Source of the DNA: UMGS1251 sp036666555
GTDB taxonomy: Bacteria > Bacillota > Clostridia > Lachnospirales > Lachnospiraceae
Reading direction: 5' to 3'
Length of the DNA: 64,000 nt
Assembly (NCBI GenBank): GCA_036666555.1
Contig: JAVWVS010000002.1
Location: 62,001-126,000, forward strand
The translations under genes and the position numbers were made by a program. This document shows positions 46,334-54,332 of this stretch, in pieces. Below the pieces are notes generated by a model. That model ran no database searches, was not told the DNA's origin, and was given only the letters and a program-made list of their open reading frames with translations. Position 1 is the stretch's first letter. Every line of letters starts with the position of its first letter.

Positions 46334-47221
46334 TCAATGATTCTCCAGTATCCGAAGCAGTGGATTCGTACAATGGTAATCCCACGTTATGTTCAGTTGC
46401 GGATAAGCCTCATCCACTTCTTCCCAAGCTTTCCATGCAGCTTCCACACCTTTATTATAATAAGTCTTTTCTTCTACCAATCCATGCTTTCCTACCTCTT
46501 GGAACTCCAAAATGCAGTGTAGCTCTTTCCCATATTTTTGTGCCAAATCCGCCTCGGTCCTAATCTCTTCGACCTCATTTCCGCAATCATAGTTCATAAC
46601 GGCTACTTCGTCACAAGCTTCTGCGATAAGCCGTTCCAATTCTTTACTCAATCCCTGATCATCATAATGTCGTGGGATACAAATTGCAAATTGCACATTC
46701 TGTCCCTCAACGAACTGATAAGCTCTCCTCATACCCTCGACATAAGTTTTCATATTTTCTTCTTTGTTTTTTTTCCATTTACGAGAAATATAGGGTTCTA
46801 CATCAATCATAACCCCTTTGATTTTCGCATCTTTTTGAGCTGTCTGGTTATACTCCACCACTTGCTTTAGATGTGAAATAAGCGTAGCACCATCACTTTC
46901 GTATCCCCATTCTACTGCTCCAAACAAAGCATACACTTCCACCTCTTGTTCATGGAGATGACCCGAAAATTCTGAAACCGCTTTTTCATCCCAATCTTCC
47001 GGGAACTCTTGATACCATTTTGTGATATTTAAATCCTGTATCAGCATCTGTACACTTTTCGGATTCTCGATAGTCTCTTCTCTCCATTCGAACATTCCTC
47101 TGGCAGGAGCTTGCAAATGTTCCTGACCTTTTTCATCCTGTTTCCAATAAAAAAAGATTCCCAATCCAATCAATGTAACCACTATAAATACAGATAATGT
47201 GAGAGGAATAACCTTTTTCAC
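46334..47221 (-). CDS. Membrane-anchored protein with glycosidase-like TIM barrel, function unknown
   Basis: 295 residues: membrane helix (about 5-25) and an extracytoplasmic domain with alternating helix and strand. Segments such as KIKGVMIDVEPYISRKW, FAICIPRHYDD, EVAVMNYDCGN and HCILEFQEV look like barrel strands with acidic ends, as in glycoside hydrolases of the GH18 or DUF4434 kind, but I recognise no family. GTG start with GAGGAGG upstream. First gene of the eight-gene operon; its position suggests a role in handling the polymer. Confidence 0.7.
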   Translation of the reverse strand: MKKVIPLTLSVFIVVTLIGLGIFFYWKQDEKGQEHLQAPARGMFEWREETIENPKSVQMLIQDLNITKWYQEFPEDWDEKAVSEFSGHLHEQEVEVYALFGAVEWGYESDGATLISHLKQVVEYNQTAQKDAKIKGVMIDVEPYISRKWKKNKEENMKTYVEGMRRAYQFVEGQNVQFAICIPRHYDDQGLSKELERLIAEACDEVAVMNYDCGNEVEEIRTEADLAQKYGKELHCILEFQEVGKHGLVEEKTYYNKGVEAAWKAWEEVDEAYPQLNITWDYHCTNPLLRILENH

Positions 47222-47542
47222 TTTCTACCTCCTCATTGTGCTTTTATATACGTAACATATTATATCCTATTCCCTCAATAAAATCTCGTTTTTACAGGAC
47301 TTTATTTATTTTCTCGTTAACAGTGTTGTATTGTTCGTGAATTGTATTTTTTACTCTATTCTGTGACGGTAGCGTTGTGGCATATCATCTACCACGAATC
47401 ATTTCCTTCTATATTTGCATATATTTAGACCAAAATCCAGATTCTATTGTAAAAATAATCTGTCAACTTTTTGCTCATTATATGTTATAATTTTATTATG
47501 TATTTGAAATGCATTTTACCAAAGAAAGTGAGGGTTGCCGTG
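47222..47542. other. Divergent intergenic region between the polymer operon and the pilus-like operon
   Basis: About 320 AT-rich bases. It holds an extended -10 promoter for the plus-strand operon (47483-47491). A minus-strand TTGACA (revcomp of 47463-47468 region) starts a stretch shared with the ddh promoter, but no good -10 follows at 16-18 bp. A GTGG/CCAC hairpin (near 47375-47394) lies in the minus-strand leader. I looked for a c-di-GMP riboswitch core and see none. Confidence 0.5.
47483..47491 (+). promoter_or_regulatory. Extended -10 promoter of the pilus-like operon
   Basis: TGTTATAAT: a perfect TATAAT with the TGN extension and no good -35, about 52 bp upstream of the transglutaminase lipoprotein start. 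Extended -10 promoters do not need a -35 box. Confidence 0.5.
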
Positions 47543-48481
47543 ATGCGAAAGCTTCTATACCATTTCATCTGTTTTGCGCTGACTGCATGTCTGCTTCTGA
47601 CCGGTTGTACCTCCTCTTCTAGGTCTTCTGTCAGCAGTACCTCTGACAAAAAACAAGGACCACTCAGAGACAATACTCCGAATGTACTTGTGCCTTGTGC
47701 AGATGGAACCACCATATATAACTGTGAGGCGGCTTCCATAGATGCTTCGAATATTGCTCAAGGGTATGTGATGGCTTCTTATCACGGAGAGAATGAGAAG
47801 GTAAAACTTCAAATCACCACTCCGGAAGGGGTGAAGTACACTTATTTATTAAGTGGAAAAGGTCGTTTAGAGACATTTCCCCTCACCGGAGGCAGTGGCA
47901 ATTATCAATTGACGGTTTTTGAAAATGTAGTAGATGACCAATATGCTGCTATTCTTTCCCAAACTTTAACCGTTCAGATTGCCGATGAATTTAAGCCCTT
48001 TTTATATCCCAACCAATACGTCAATTTCACCGGGGATAATCAGGCGGTTGCTAAGGGATGTACCCTTGCAAAAGATGCGCATTCAGATCTTGATGTGGTA
48101 ACTAACATTTATAATTATGTCATCCAACATATTTCTTACGATACTCAATTAGCCAAGAATGTTTCCTATGGATACTTGCCTGACATTGATCATACTTTAG
48201 CATCAAAGAGGGGGATTTGTTTTGACTATGCCGCTTTAATGACTGCTATGCTACGTTCCCAGAAGATTCCCACGAAACTGGAAGTCGGCTATTCCGGTGA
48301 TGCCTATCACGCCTGGATCAGCACTTATATAGACGATATTGGCTGGGTGGATAACGTGATTGAATTCGACGGAGAGACCTGGTCTTTGATGGATCCTACT
48401 TTAGCTGCCAATAGTAGTACCTCCCAAGTAAAAAAATACGTAGGCAGCGGAGATCATTATCTTGTAAAATATACTTATTAA
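47543..48481 (+). CDS. Transglutaminase-like lipoprotein
   Basis: 312 residues. Signal peptide with lipobox LLTGC (cysteine 22), a serine-rich linker, a beta-rich middle, then a transglutaminase-like (papain-fold) domain with all three catalytic residues: cysteine in KRGICFDYAAL, histidine in DAYHAWIST and aspartate in WSLMDPTL. May be a protease or cross-linking enzyme at the outer face of the membrane. ATG at 47543 is preceded by GTGAGGG; an earlier in-frame TTG has no site. First gene of the pilus-like operon; 32 bp to the next gene. Confidence 0.88.
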   Translation: MRKLLYHFICFALTACLLLTGCTSSSRSSVSSTSDKKQGPLRDNTPNVLVPCADGTTIYNCEAASIDASNIAQGYVMASYHGENEKVKLQITTPEGVKYTYLLSGKGRLETFPLTGGSGNYQLTVFENVVDDQYAAILSQTLTVQIADEFKPFLYPNQYVNFTGDNQAVAKGCTLAKDAHSDLDVVTNIYNYVIQHISYDTQLAKNVSYGYLPDIDHTLASKRGICFDYAALMTAMLRSQKIPTKLEVGYSGDAYHAWISTYIDDIGWVDNVIEFDGETWSLMDPTLAANSSTSQVKKYVGSGDHYLVKYTY

Positions 48482-48513
48482 CGCCTTGAGACACAAGGAT
48501 GAAGGGAGTCTAT

Positions 48514-49566
48514 ATGGCCAGTCAAATCCATGCAAAACCACTTTCCAATCTAGAAATTGCTGCCTTTTGTAACCAGATGGCATTGATTTTAAAATCCGGT
48601 ATTTCTTCTATGGAAGGTATCTCCATTATGATTGAAGATGCGCCGTCTGCAGAGGAATCTAAGCTTCTCCACATGATAGAAGATACCCTTTCACAGACCG
48701 GACGTTTTTCAAAGGCACTAGCGGATACTCATGCATTTCCCGACTATTTGCTGCACATGACAGCTATTGGTGAAGCCTCCGGAAAGCTAGATGAGGTCAT
48801 GCAGTCTCTCGGTATCCATTATGAACGGGAAGCTGAGATTTCCAATGCAATTAAGAATTCCGTCACCTATCCCTTTATCATGATTTCCATGATGATGCTA
48901 GTGATTTTGATTATGATTACGAAAGTCCTCCCGGTATTTCACCAAGTGTTCCAACAACTGGGTCGGGAAATGACCGGCATTTCCAAGGGCATCTTAAATC
49001 TGGGGATGTTATTGAATCGCTATGCAGTAGTTTTCATTGGATTGCTGGTGCTGTTTACTGTCCTGTTTTTGTTTTGTTCTTACACGACCATGGGACGGAA
49101 ATTTTTTGTGAAAGTGGCCATCGCTTTCGGTCTTGGCAAAACGCTACGTAGAAATATCGCCACTTGCCGTTTTGCCAGTGGCATGGCTCTGACTCTAAGC
49201 AGTGGCTTAAATTCGGATCAAAGTTTGGAACTGGTAGCAGATTTGACAGAAGATACCATTTTGGAGCAACGCATTTTACACTGTCTGGAGCTGGTGAAAA
49301 ATGGAACCGATTTCGCCGCCGCTTTATCCGACACGCAGATATTTTCCGGTATATACGCCCGTATGGTCACTGTGGGATTTAAAACCGGCTCTTTAGACGA
49401 GGTGATGCAGACCATTGCCAATCGATATGAAGAAGAAATTGATGAACAAATTCACCGGACCATTGCCATTTTAGAACCCACTTTCGTAGCGGTTCTATCC
49501 ATCATCGTAGGTATCCTCTTATTGTCAGTGATGCTACCGTTAATGGGGATTCTGTCCGGTCTGTAA
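48514..49566 (+). CDS. Type II secretion / type IV pilus inner-membrane platform protein (GspF/PilC family)
   Basis: 350 residues with the duplicated T2SSF domain (about 20-140 and 220-345), each ending in a membrane helix, plus a central helix pair. Conserved GEASGKLDEVM and GFKTGSLDEVMQTIANRYEEE motifs mark the two halves. It is the membrane platform on which the pilus ATPase acts. ATG at 48514 has AAGGGAG at five bases; the ATG at 48499 does not. Upstream neighbour is the transglutaminase, downstream four small membrane-anchored proteins. Confidence 0.93.
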   Translation: MASQIHAKPLSNLEIAAFCNQMALILKSGISSMEGISIMIEDAPSAEESKLLHMIEDTLSQTGRFSKALADTHAFPDYLLHMTAIGEASGKLDEVMQSLGIHYEREAEISNAIKNSVTYPFIMISMMMLVILIMITKVLPVFHQVFQQLGREMTGISKGILNLGMLLNRYAVVFIGLLVLFTVLFLFCSYTTMGRKFFVKVAIAFGLGKTLRRNIATCRFASGMALTLSSGLNSDQSLELVADLTEDTILEQRILHCLELVKNGTDFAAALSDTQIFSGIYARMVTVGFKTGSLDEVMQTIANRYEEEIDEQIHRTIAILEPTFVAVLSIIVGILLLSVMLPLMGILSGL

Positions 49567-49587
49567 TCCGGCATGAAAGGAGTGCTT

Positions 49588-49923
49588 ATGAAACGCTTTA
49601 TACCTCAGAAAAAGAAGTCTTTCTCTCATCCTATGGCACTTTCCGTACTGCTGTGTGTCGTTCTTCTTGGGCTGTTCTGGGGGGGAGTCAATTCCTTATC
49701 CGCTCAAACTTCCACTCAGCAGCAGGTGAGCCTTGAAAATGCCCTTCAAGAAAGTGTGGTACAATGCTACTGCGTGGAAGGGTTCTATCCGGAAAGTTTA
49801 CAGTATCTAAAGGACCATTATGGCATTGCCTATAATTCTTCTCAATTTTTTGTGGATTACCAGACTTTGGGGGAAAACATGATGCCGGATATTACCGTAA
49901 TCATGAAAAAGAAACAACATTAA
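49588..49923 (+). CDS. Small membrane-anchored protein of the pilus-like operon, unknown
   Basis: 111 residues: basic N-terminus, one membrane helix (about 18-38) and an extracytoplasmic part with two cysteines (VQCYCVEGFYPESLQYLKDHYGI). No prepilin glycine-phenylalanine site is visible, so it is not a classical pilin, but size, topology and position suggest a minor subunit or assembly factor. ATG at 49588 follows AAAGGAG at five bases. Confidence 0.7.
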   Translation: MKRFIPQKKKSFSHPMALSVLLCVVLLGLFWGGVNSLSAQTSTQQQVSLENALQESVVQCYCVEGFYPESLQYLKDHYGIAYNSSQFFVDYQTLGENMMPDITVIMKKKQH

Positions 49924-49944
49924 AAAGATTGTGAGGTAGTGCAA

Positions 49945-50430
49945 ATGAAATTTTCTACACAAAAAAAGCATATGGTAGATTTTCTTTTTCCTATTGCATT
50001 ATTTTTCGTATTTGCCTCTTCGTCGCTGATGGTCATTCTGCTTTCCTCACACGCTTACCAACAGACCCAGACCCAGGCAAGGACCAACTATGCCGCGCGC
50101 ACTTCCCTTTCTTATCTTTCCCAAAAGATTCGACAAAATGATGAAACAGGGGCTGTTTCTCTTGGAAAATTGCAATCTCAAGATGCCTTGATTATCAAGC
50201 AGGTCTATCACAAGGAAACCTATCTCACCTATATTTACCAATATGAAGGAGCATTAAGGGAGCTCTTCCTAAAGGAAGGGGCTGACATCCCTCCTGCTTC
50301 CGGAAAACCCATTGCGAAAGTGGATTCCTTTACGGTAGAAGCTGTAAATCCACAGCTATACCGCTTTACTGTAACCACATCCCAGGGAACTTTGTCTGAA
50401 TTATTCATTAGCCTGCATAGTGGCTCATAA
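49945..50430 (+). CDS. DUF4860-like pseudopilin-type protein
   Basis: 161 residues: short N-terminus, one membrane helix (about 12-34), then a helical spine and beta region, the outline of a pseudopilin. I associate it with DUF4860, found in clostridial pilus-like operons. No glutamate lies at position 5 after a glycine, so processing by a standard prepilin peptidase is doubtful. GAGG lies 8 bases before the ATG. Confidence 0.72.
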   Translation: MKFSTQKKHMVDFLFPIALFFVFASSSLMVILLSSHAYQQTQTQARTNYAARTSLSYLSQKIRQNDETGAVSLGKLQSQDALIIKQVYHKETYLTYIYQYEGALRELFLKEGADIPPASGKPIAKVDSFTVEAVNPQLYRFTVTTSQGTLSELFISLHSGS

Positions 50431-50443
50431 CAAGGAGGTTCTT

Positions 50444-50893
50444 ATGAAAAAAACAATGGCAAAACGTTCCAGCTTATTTTTATTGGAATTGATTGTGGCA
50501 ATTCTCTTTTTTGCCCTTTCCAGTGCGGTCTGTGTTCAGCTTTTTACCAAATCCCATCTCCAGGCTGTTTCTTCTGCAAATCTGAATATGGCTCTTTCCA
50601 AGGCCCAAAGTGTAGCAGAAGGATTTCGTTCTACTGATGGCTCTATGAATGCACTGCAATCACTTTTTCCTCAAAGTGAAACTGCGGAAGATACTCTTTC
50701 TATAAATTATGATTCCTCGGGAGACTATTGCAAGTCTGATCTAGCCACCCTTCAGCTCAAAGTAGTTCTCTCCTCTCACAGGCAAGAACAAACGGCTTCC
50801 ATTTCCGTTGTTTCCCTGAATCCCACACGGGAGATTTATCAGATTTTGGTCACACGTCATATACCGAATCGGAGGGCTTCCTATGAACCATAA
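50444..50893 (+). CDS. Pseudopilin-like protein with non-canonical cleavage site
   Basis: 149 residues. The N-terminus KRSSLFLLELIVAILFFALSS has the pilin helix with a glutamate at the +5-like position (LFLLE), but the residue before the would-be cut is serine instead of glycine. The rest has a heptad-like spine and a small beta domain. AGGAGG sits seven bases before the ATG. It overlaps the next gene by eleven bases, so the two are translated together. Confidence 0.78.
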   Translation: MKKTMAKRSSLFLLELIVAILFFALSSAVCVQLFTKSHLQAVSSANLNMALSKAQSVAEGFRSTDGSMNALQSLFPQSETAEDTLSINYDSSGDYCKSDLATLQLKVVLSSHRQEQTASISVVSLNPTREIYQILVTRHIPNRRASYEP

Positions 50894-51362
50894 AAAATTT
50901 CCCATTACACATCTGGGGACTTCCTTGATTCTAGTTGTATTAATTATACTGGCACTGGTTACCTTTTCTACCTTGTCCGTGGTCAATACTAATCGGGATT
51001 ATCAATCTGAAAAAAAAGTAGCGGATCGTACCACTGCCTATTATCAAGCATCCAATCAGGCAGAAGTGATTCTGGCACAAATTGATGATGCGCTCCTTGC
51101 ATCCACCCGCCCTTCACCGGAACCGTATTATGAAGCAGCAAAAACTGCCCTTCAGCAAATCTCTTCTCTCACCACGGACTTTTCTGCTGAGGTTCCCACC
51201 GTCAGTTACACGGTCCCCATTACCGAGTTTCATCTTTTGCAGGTAACACTTTTGCTTCCTTACCCACAGAGTGATTCGGACAGTTATTATCAGATTCAAA
51301 CTTGGAAAGAGATTTCCACCAAAGAATGGAAAAGTAATTCCAAATTGAAATTAATTTCCTAG
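50883..51362 (+). CDS. Pseudopilin-like protein (minor pilin-type), unknown
   Basis: 159 residues: N-terminal HLGTSLILVVLIILALVTFSTLS, a long membrane helix preceded by glycine at the -1-like position, but with no glutamate at +5. That combination is known for the GspK-type tip pseudopilin. The soluble part has a helical spine (YQASNQAEVILAQIDDALL) and strands. GGAGGG site before the ATG, which overlaps the previous gene. Confidence 0.72.
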   Translation: MNHKKFPITHLGTSLILVVLIILALVTFSTLSVVNTNRDYQSEKKVADRTTAYYQASNQAEVILAQIDDALLASTRPSPEPYYEAAKTALQQISSLTTDFSAEVPTVSYTVPITEFHLLQVTLLLPYPQSDSDSYYQIQTWKEISTKEWKSNSKLKLIS

Positions 51363-51405
51363 CGAAATTGCTTTTAAATTCCACACAGATATCAGGAGGT
51401 ATTTT

Positions 51406-52464
51406 ATGAACGTTACAGATTTATTGAAAAAAGCCGCATCTGACAACGCATCCGATGTGTTCCTTATTGCTGGTCTTCCACTGTCCTGTCGGGTCAACGG
51501 TGTACTGCGCCGGGAATGTGAGGACAAACTGCTCCCTAATGATACTGAGAATATGATTACCCAGATCTATCATCTGGCCGATAACCGACCCATGGAGCAT
51601 CTACTGGTATCCGGCGATGATGATTTTTCATTTGCCATCAAAGGGCTATCTCGTTTTCGGGTAAACACGTACAAACAAAGAGGTTCCCTTGCGGCTGTGA
51701 TTCGTATCATTACCTTTACCTTACCCAATCCTGGAGACTTAGGCATTCCCGATACCGTCATCGGACTAAGTAACTGCAATAAAGGTCTGGTATTGGTCAC
51801 CGGTCCTGCCGGCTGTGGAAAATCCACCACCCTTGCTTGCATGGTGGATGCCATTAACGCCCACAAAGAACGGCATATCATTACTTTGGAAGACCCCTTG
51901 GAATATCTTCATTCCCATAAAAAAAGTATTGTCAGCCAGCGTGAAATCAATATCGACACGGAAAGCTACGTTACTGCTCTACGGGCGGCACTACGGCAAA
52001 GCCCCGATGTCATCTTACTTGGAGAAATGCGTGATCAGGAAACCACCACAGTAGCAATGACTGCTGCTGAGACCGGACATCTCATTATCTCCACCTTGCA
52101 CACCATTGGAGCTGCCAGTACCATCGATCGCATCATTGACGTGTTTCCACCGAATCAACAGCGTCAGATTACAGTACAACTATCCATGAGCTTACAAGCC
52201 GTAGTCTCTCAGCAACTAGTGCCCACCATCGATGGCAGACGGGTACCCGCTTTCGAAATTATGACCGTCACCCCCGCCATTCGCAACATGATCCGGGATA
52301 ACAAAGTACACCAAATCGACGGCGTCATCTATAGCTCCTCCGGAGACGACATGATCTCCATGGACACTAGCCTGCTCAGCCTCTATCAAGCAGGCAGTAT
52401 TACCAAAGAAACTGCCCTCACCTACGCCACTAATGCCGATATGTTGGCCAAGAAACTTTGTTGA
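51406..52464 (+). CDS. PilT-type twitching ATPase
   Basis: 352 residues, hexameric ATPase of the PilT/GspE superfamily. N-terminal PAS-like domain (with DFSFAIKGLSRFRVNTYKQRG), Walker A GPAGCGKST (133-141), the Asp box LEDPLEYLHSHKKS, Walker B-like SPDVILLGEMRD and the His box TGHLIISTLHT. The C-terminal AIRNMIRDNKVHQI is the PilT hallmark (retraction-type), not seen in PilB. No PilB homologue is present in the window, so this may be the only motor, or the extension ATPase is elsewhere. AGGAGG site. Confidence 0.92.
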   Translation: MNVTDLLKKAASDNASDVFLIAGLPLSCRVNGVLRRECEDKLLPNDTENMITQIYHLADNRPMEHLLVSGDDDFSFAIKGLSRFRVNTYKQRGSLAAVIRIITFTLPNPGDLGIPDTVIGLSNCNKGLVLVTGPAGCGKSTTLACMVDAINAHKERHIITLEDPLEYLHSHKKSIVSQREINIDTESYVTALRAALRQSPDVILLGEMRDQETTTVAMTAAETGHLIISTLHTIGAASTIDRIIDVFPPNQQRQITVQLSMSLQAVVSQQLVPTIDGRRVPAFEIMTVTPAIRNMIRDNKVHQIDGVIYSSSGDDMISMDTSLLSLYQAGSITKETALTYATNADMLAKKLC

Positions 52465-52470
52465 AACTTT

Positions 52471-52513
52471 AATTGGGGACGTAGTCAACTTCAAGTTGAC
52501 TACGTCCCCAATT
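52471..52513. repeat. 43-base near-perfect palindrome, REP-like
   Basis: Arms AATTGGGGACGTAGTCAACTT and its exact reverse complement (52493-52513) around a single C. There is no T tract after it, so it is not a typical terminator. It lies 7 bases after the pilT stop and just before the convergent small gene. The GGGGAC-type ends resemble REP palindromes mobilised by Y1 transposases, but no transposase gene is nearby and no second copy is in the window. Confidence 0.7.
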
Positions 52514-52528
52514 GCATTCTTGTTTTGA

Positions 52529-52720
52529 TTATTCTTTGATTTCCATAACTTCGGTACTGACAGCGGAATCCAATAGTTTGATTAGTTCTAACGCACTTCG
52601 GAAAGGAATGGTCTGATGCGTCTGAGTCCATTCTACCGTTCCTTGCCAACTCTTATTTTCATTGTTTTTTATCTGAATGATAAATGTATGTCCATGAGTT
52701 TGAATTACTTGTGAATTCAT
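52529..52720 (-). CDS. Small hypothetical protein (63 residues)
   Basis: Acidic-basic 63-residue protein (MNSQVIQTHGHTFIIQIKNNENKSWQGTVEWTQ start) with a beta-strand pattern and a C-terminal helix LELIKLLDSAV. I do not recognise a family. The ATG at 52720 has AAGG about 11 bases upstream; the open frame runs on to a TTG at 52759. It faces the palindrome and lies downstream of the TasA-like gene. Confidence 0.5.
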   Translation of the reverse strand: MNSQVIQTHGHTFIIQIKNNENKSWQGTVEWTQTHQTIPFRSALELIKLLDSAVSTEVMEIKE

Positions 52721-52798
52721 TCCTTGTTTTACCTTAATCCTTTCCCATTTCTGTTGCAATTACTCGTATTTTAATAGAGCATTTGATAAGATTAACTA

Positions 52799-53443
52799 TC
52801 ATTTGCTTAATGCAATTGCTCTAGCGTCCGCATCCTTTACATCAACGCCTTCTGCCTGAACTGCATATCCGCTTACTGTAATGTAATTACTTTCCAACGC
52901 TACTGTACCACCTTCTTGCTCATCACCATAAGTTACTAAATCAAAGATAGGATTTGTCAGTTCTGTGTCTTTTGCAGCTTTCTTTACAATTCCTTGAGTC
53001 GCCTTTGCTCCCTGATATCTATACAAGCCATCCAGTCCTTGTTCGGTTGTTACTTTTATCCAATCCTTACTCAATGCCGATACGGTAGTTCCCTTTATCT
53101 CATTCATTGTAATCCCTGATGTAATAATAAATCCTTGCGTAACTAATGCGTCTGCTCCTTCTACTTTTATATAAGCATAAGCATCTGCTGAGTTTGCCAC
53201 AATGGATAACTGTGGTTCTTTCACTACTGACTGTCCCGGATACATATTCTTACCATCTGTAGCATCATCCCAATCCTTGCCACCATCTGTTTTCTCCACC
53301 AATGTGGCATCTACCTTTCCTACTGTAAATGTATTGGTCTTCTTTGCTGTGGTGCTACTCATGTACGCCAAGGTTGCTCCCAATCCAATCACTGCCACCA
53401 TGCCCAGTGCTACTACCATTGTTACTATTTTTTTCTTATTCAT
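52799..53443 (-). CDS. TasA/camelysin-like fibre protein, SipW-type signal peptide (paralogue 1)
   Basis: 214 residues. N-terminal KKKIVTMVVALGMVAVIGLGATLAYMSSTTAKKTNTF is the SipW-dependent signal: a hydrophobic helix, the ATLAY cleavage region and a lysine-rich start of the mature part. The mature domain is beta-rich (DATLVEKTDGGKDWDD, GQSVVKEPQLSIVANSADAYAYIKVEG) as in TasA and camelysin, which assemble into biofilm fibres in Bacillus. Closest in the window to the 53627-54199 protein. Carries an upstream SARP-type repeat. Confidence 0.88.
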   Translation of the reverse strand: MNKKKIVTMVVALGMVAVIGLGATLAYMSSTTAKKTNTFTVGKVDATLVEKTDGGKDWDDATDGKNMYPGQSVVKEPQLSIVANSADAYAYIKVEGADALVTQGFIITSGITMNEIKGTTVSALSKDWIKVTTEQGLDGLYRYQGAKATQGIVKKAAKDTELTNPIFDLVTYGDEQEGGTVALESNYITVSGYAVQAEGVDVKDADARAIALSK

Positions 53444-53508
53444 GTTATTCCCCTTTTCTCCTATTCTATGTCAATCAATCCATTCACTTCTCACTTCTAT
53501 ACACATAT

Positions 53509-53539
53509 TTTATAATAATTTAGTCACAAGTCGGTCACA
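53509..53539 (-). promoter_or_regulatory. SARP-type direct repeat and -10 of TasA-like paralogue 1
   Basis: Reading the minus strand: TGTGACC (53533-53539), 4 bp, TGTGACT (53522-53528), 7 bp, TATAAA (53509-53514). Two heptamers 11 bp apart, the spacing of SARP binding sites, with the 3' heptamer just upstream of the -10 box. Confidence 0.75.
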
Positions 53540-53576
53540 CCACTTACATTCTGGATTCTTTTTTTAATGGAATAGA

Positions 53577-53605
53577 AAAAAGAGCCATCCGTGATGACTC
53601 TTTTG
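53577..53605 (-). terminator. Terminator of TasA-like paralogue 2
   Basis: AAAGAG-CATC/GATG-CTCTTT stem with a short loop and a T6 tract on the minus strand, after the paralogue 2 stop. Confidence 0.75.
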
Positions 53606-53626
53606 GAAAATTTTCATGATTTTATT

Positions 53627-54199
53627 CTATTTAAATGTTGCTTGTGCCAGTGCCCCATCTTGAGTTAAACCTTCTGCCTGCACTGCACATCCTGCTACAT
53701 TAACAGTACCAACTGTACTTGTGACTCCATTTCCATTGTCTGCATCATATGTAACTTGAGTAAAGATTGCAGGAAGTGCTGTAGCCATTTCTGCTTTTAC
53801 AACTTTGTCTTTATACACATAAATTCCATCTAATGTGTTACCTGTAAAAGTTTTCTCCCAATCTGAGCTGAATGTATCCATTGTAAATCCAGCAGCTACC
53901 AACGCATCTGCACCGGTTACTTGAAGGAATGCATAACAATCTGCTGAGCCCGCTGCAATGGTCATAATTGGTTTCTTTTCAACAATCTGTCCAGGATACA
54001 TATTCTTACCATCTGTAGTATCATCCCACTCCTTGTCGCCATTCGTTTTCTCCACCAAAGATGCCTCTACCTTACCTACTGTAAATGTATTGGTCTTTTT
54101 ATCTGTGGTGTCACTCATATATGCTAATGTTGCTCCAACCCCAATAACTGCTACCATTGCCAAAGATGCTACCATTGTCACTAATTTTTTCTTGTTCAT
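53627..54199 (-). CDS. TasA/camelysin-like fibre protein (paralogue 2)
   Basis: 190 residues; start at 54199 with AGAGGAG upstream. Signal region KKKLVTMVASLAMVAVIGVGATLAYMSDTT matches the SipW-type pattern. The mature part shares the DDTTDGKNMYPG and NGNGVTS-type blocks with paralogue 1 and so is its closest relative. It is a predicted matrix or surface fibre subunit, cleaved by the SipW-type peptidase at 55110-55616. Own promoter with SARP-type repeat and own terminator. Confidence 0.88.
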   Translation of the reverse strand: MNKKKLVTMVASLAMVAVIGVGATLAYMSDTTDKKTNTFTVGKVEASLVEKTNGDKEWDDTTDGKNMYPGQIVEKKPIMTIAAGSADCYAFLQVTGADALVAAGFTMDTFSSDWEKTFTGNTLDGIYVYKDKVVKAEMATALPAIFTQVTYDADNGNGVTSTVGTVNVAGCAVQAEGLTQDGALAQATFK

Positions 54200-54264
54200 A
54201 CTTTTTCTCCTCTTATTTTCTTTTATTGTTTCATAGTTGCTTGTTCTCATTTCTATATACCCAT

Positions 54265-54295
54265 CTTATAACGTCTCAGTCACAAATTGGTCACA
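54265..54295 (-). promoter_or_regulatory. SARP-type direct repeat and -10 of TasA-like paralogue 2
   Basis: Minus strand: TGTGACC (54289-54295), 4 bp, TGTGACT (54278-54284), 7 bp, TATAAG (54265-54270). Same layout as at 53509-53539. Confidence 0.78.
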
Positions 54296-54332
54296 CCAAC
54301 TATATTTTCCAATCTTTTTTCAATCAAAGGCA

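Noticed and set aside
47222..47542. c-di-GMP or other riboswitch in the long divergent leader
   Set aside because: I see no conserved GEMM core or other known riboswitch sequence; only AT-rich DNA with a minor hairpin.
53522..53539. The TGTGA-containing repeats as CRP/FNR-type sites
   Set aside because: A CRP-type site is an inverted repeat (TGTGA-N6-TCACA). These are direct repeats of the same heptamer in the same direction with 11-bp period, which does not fit.
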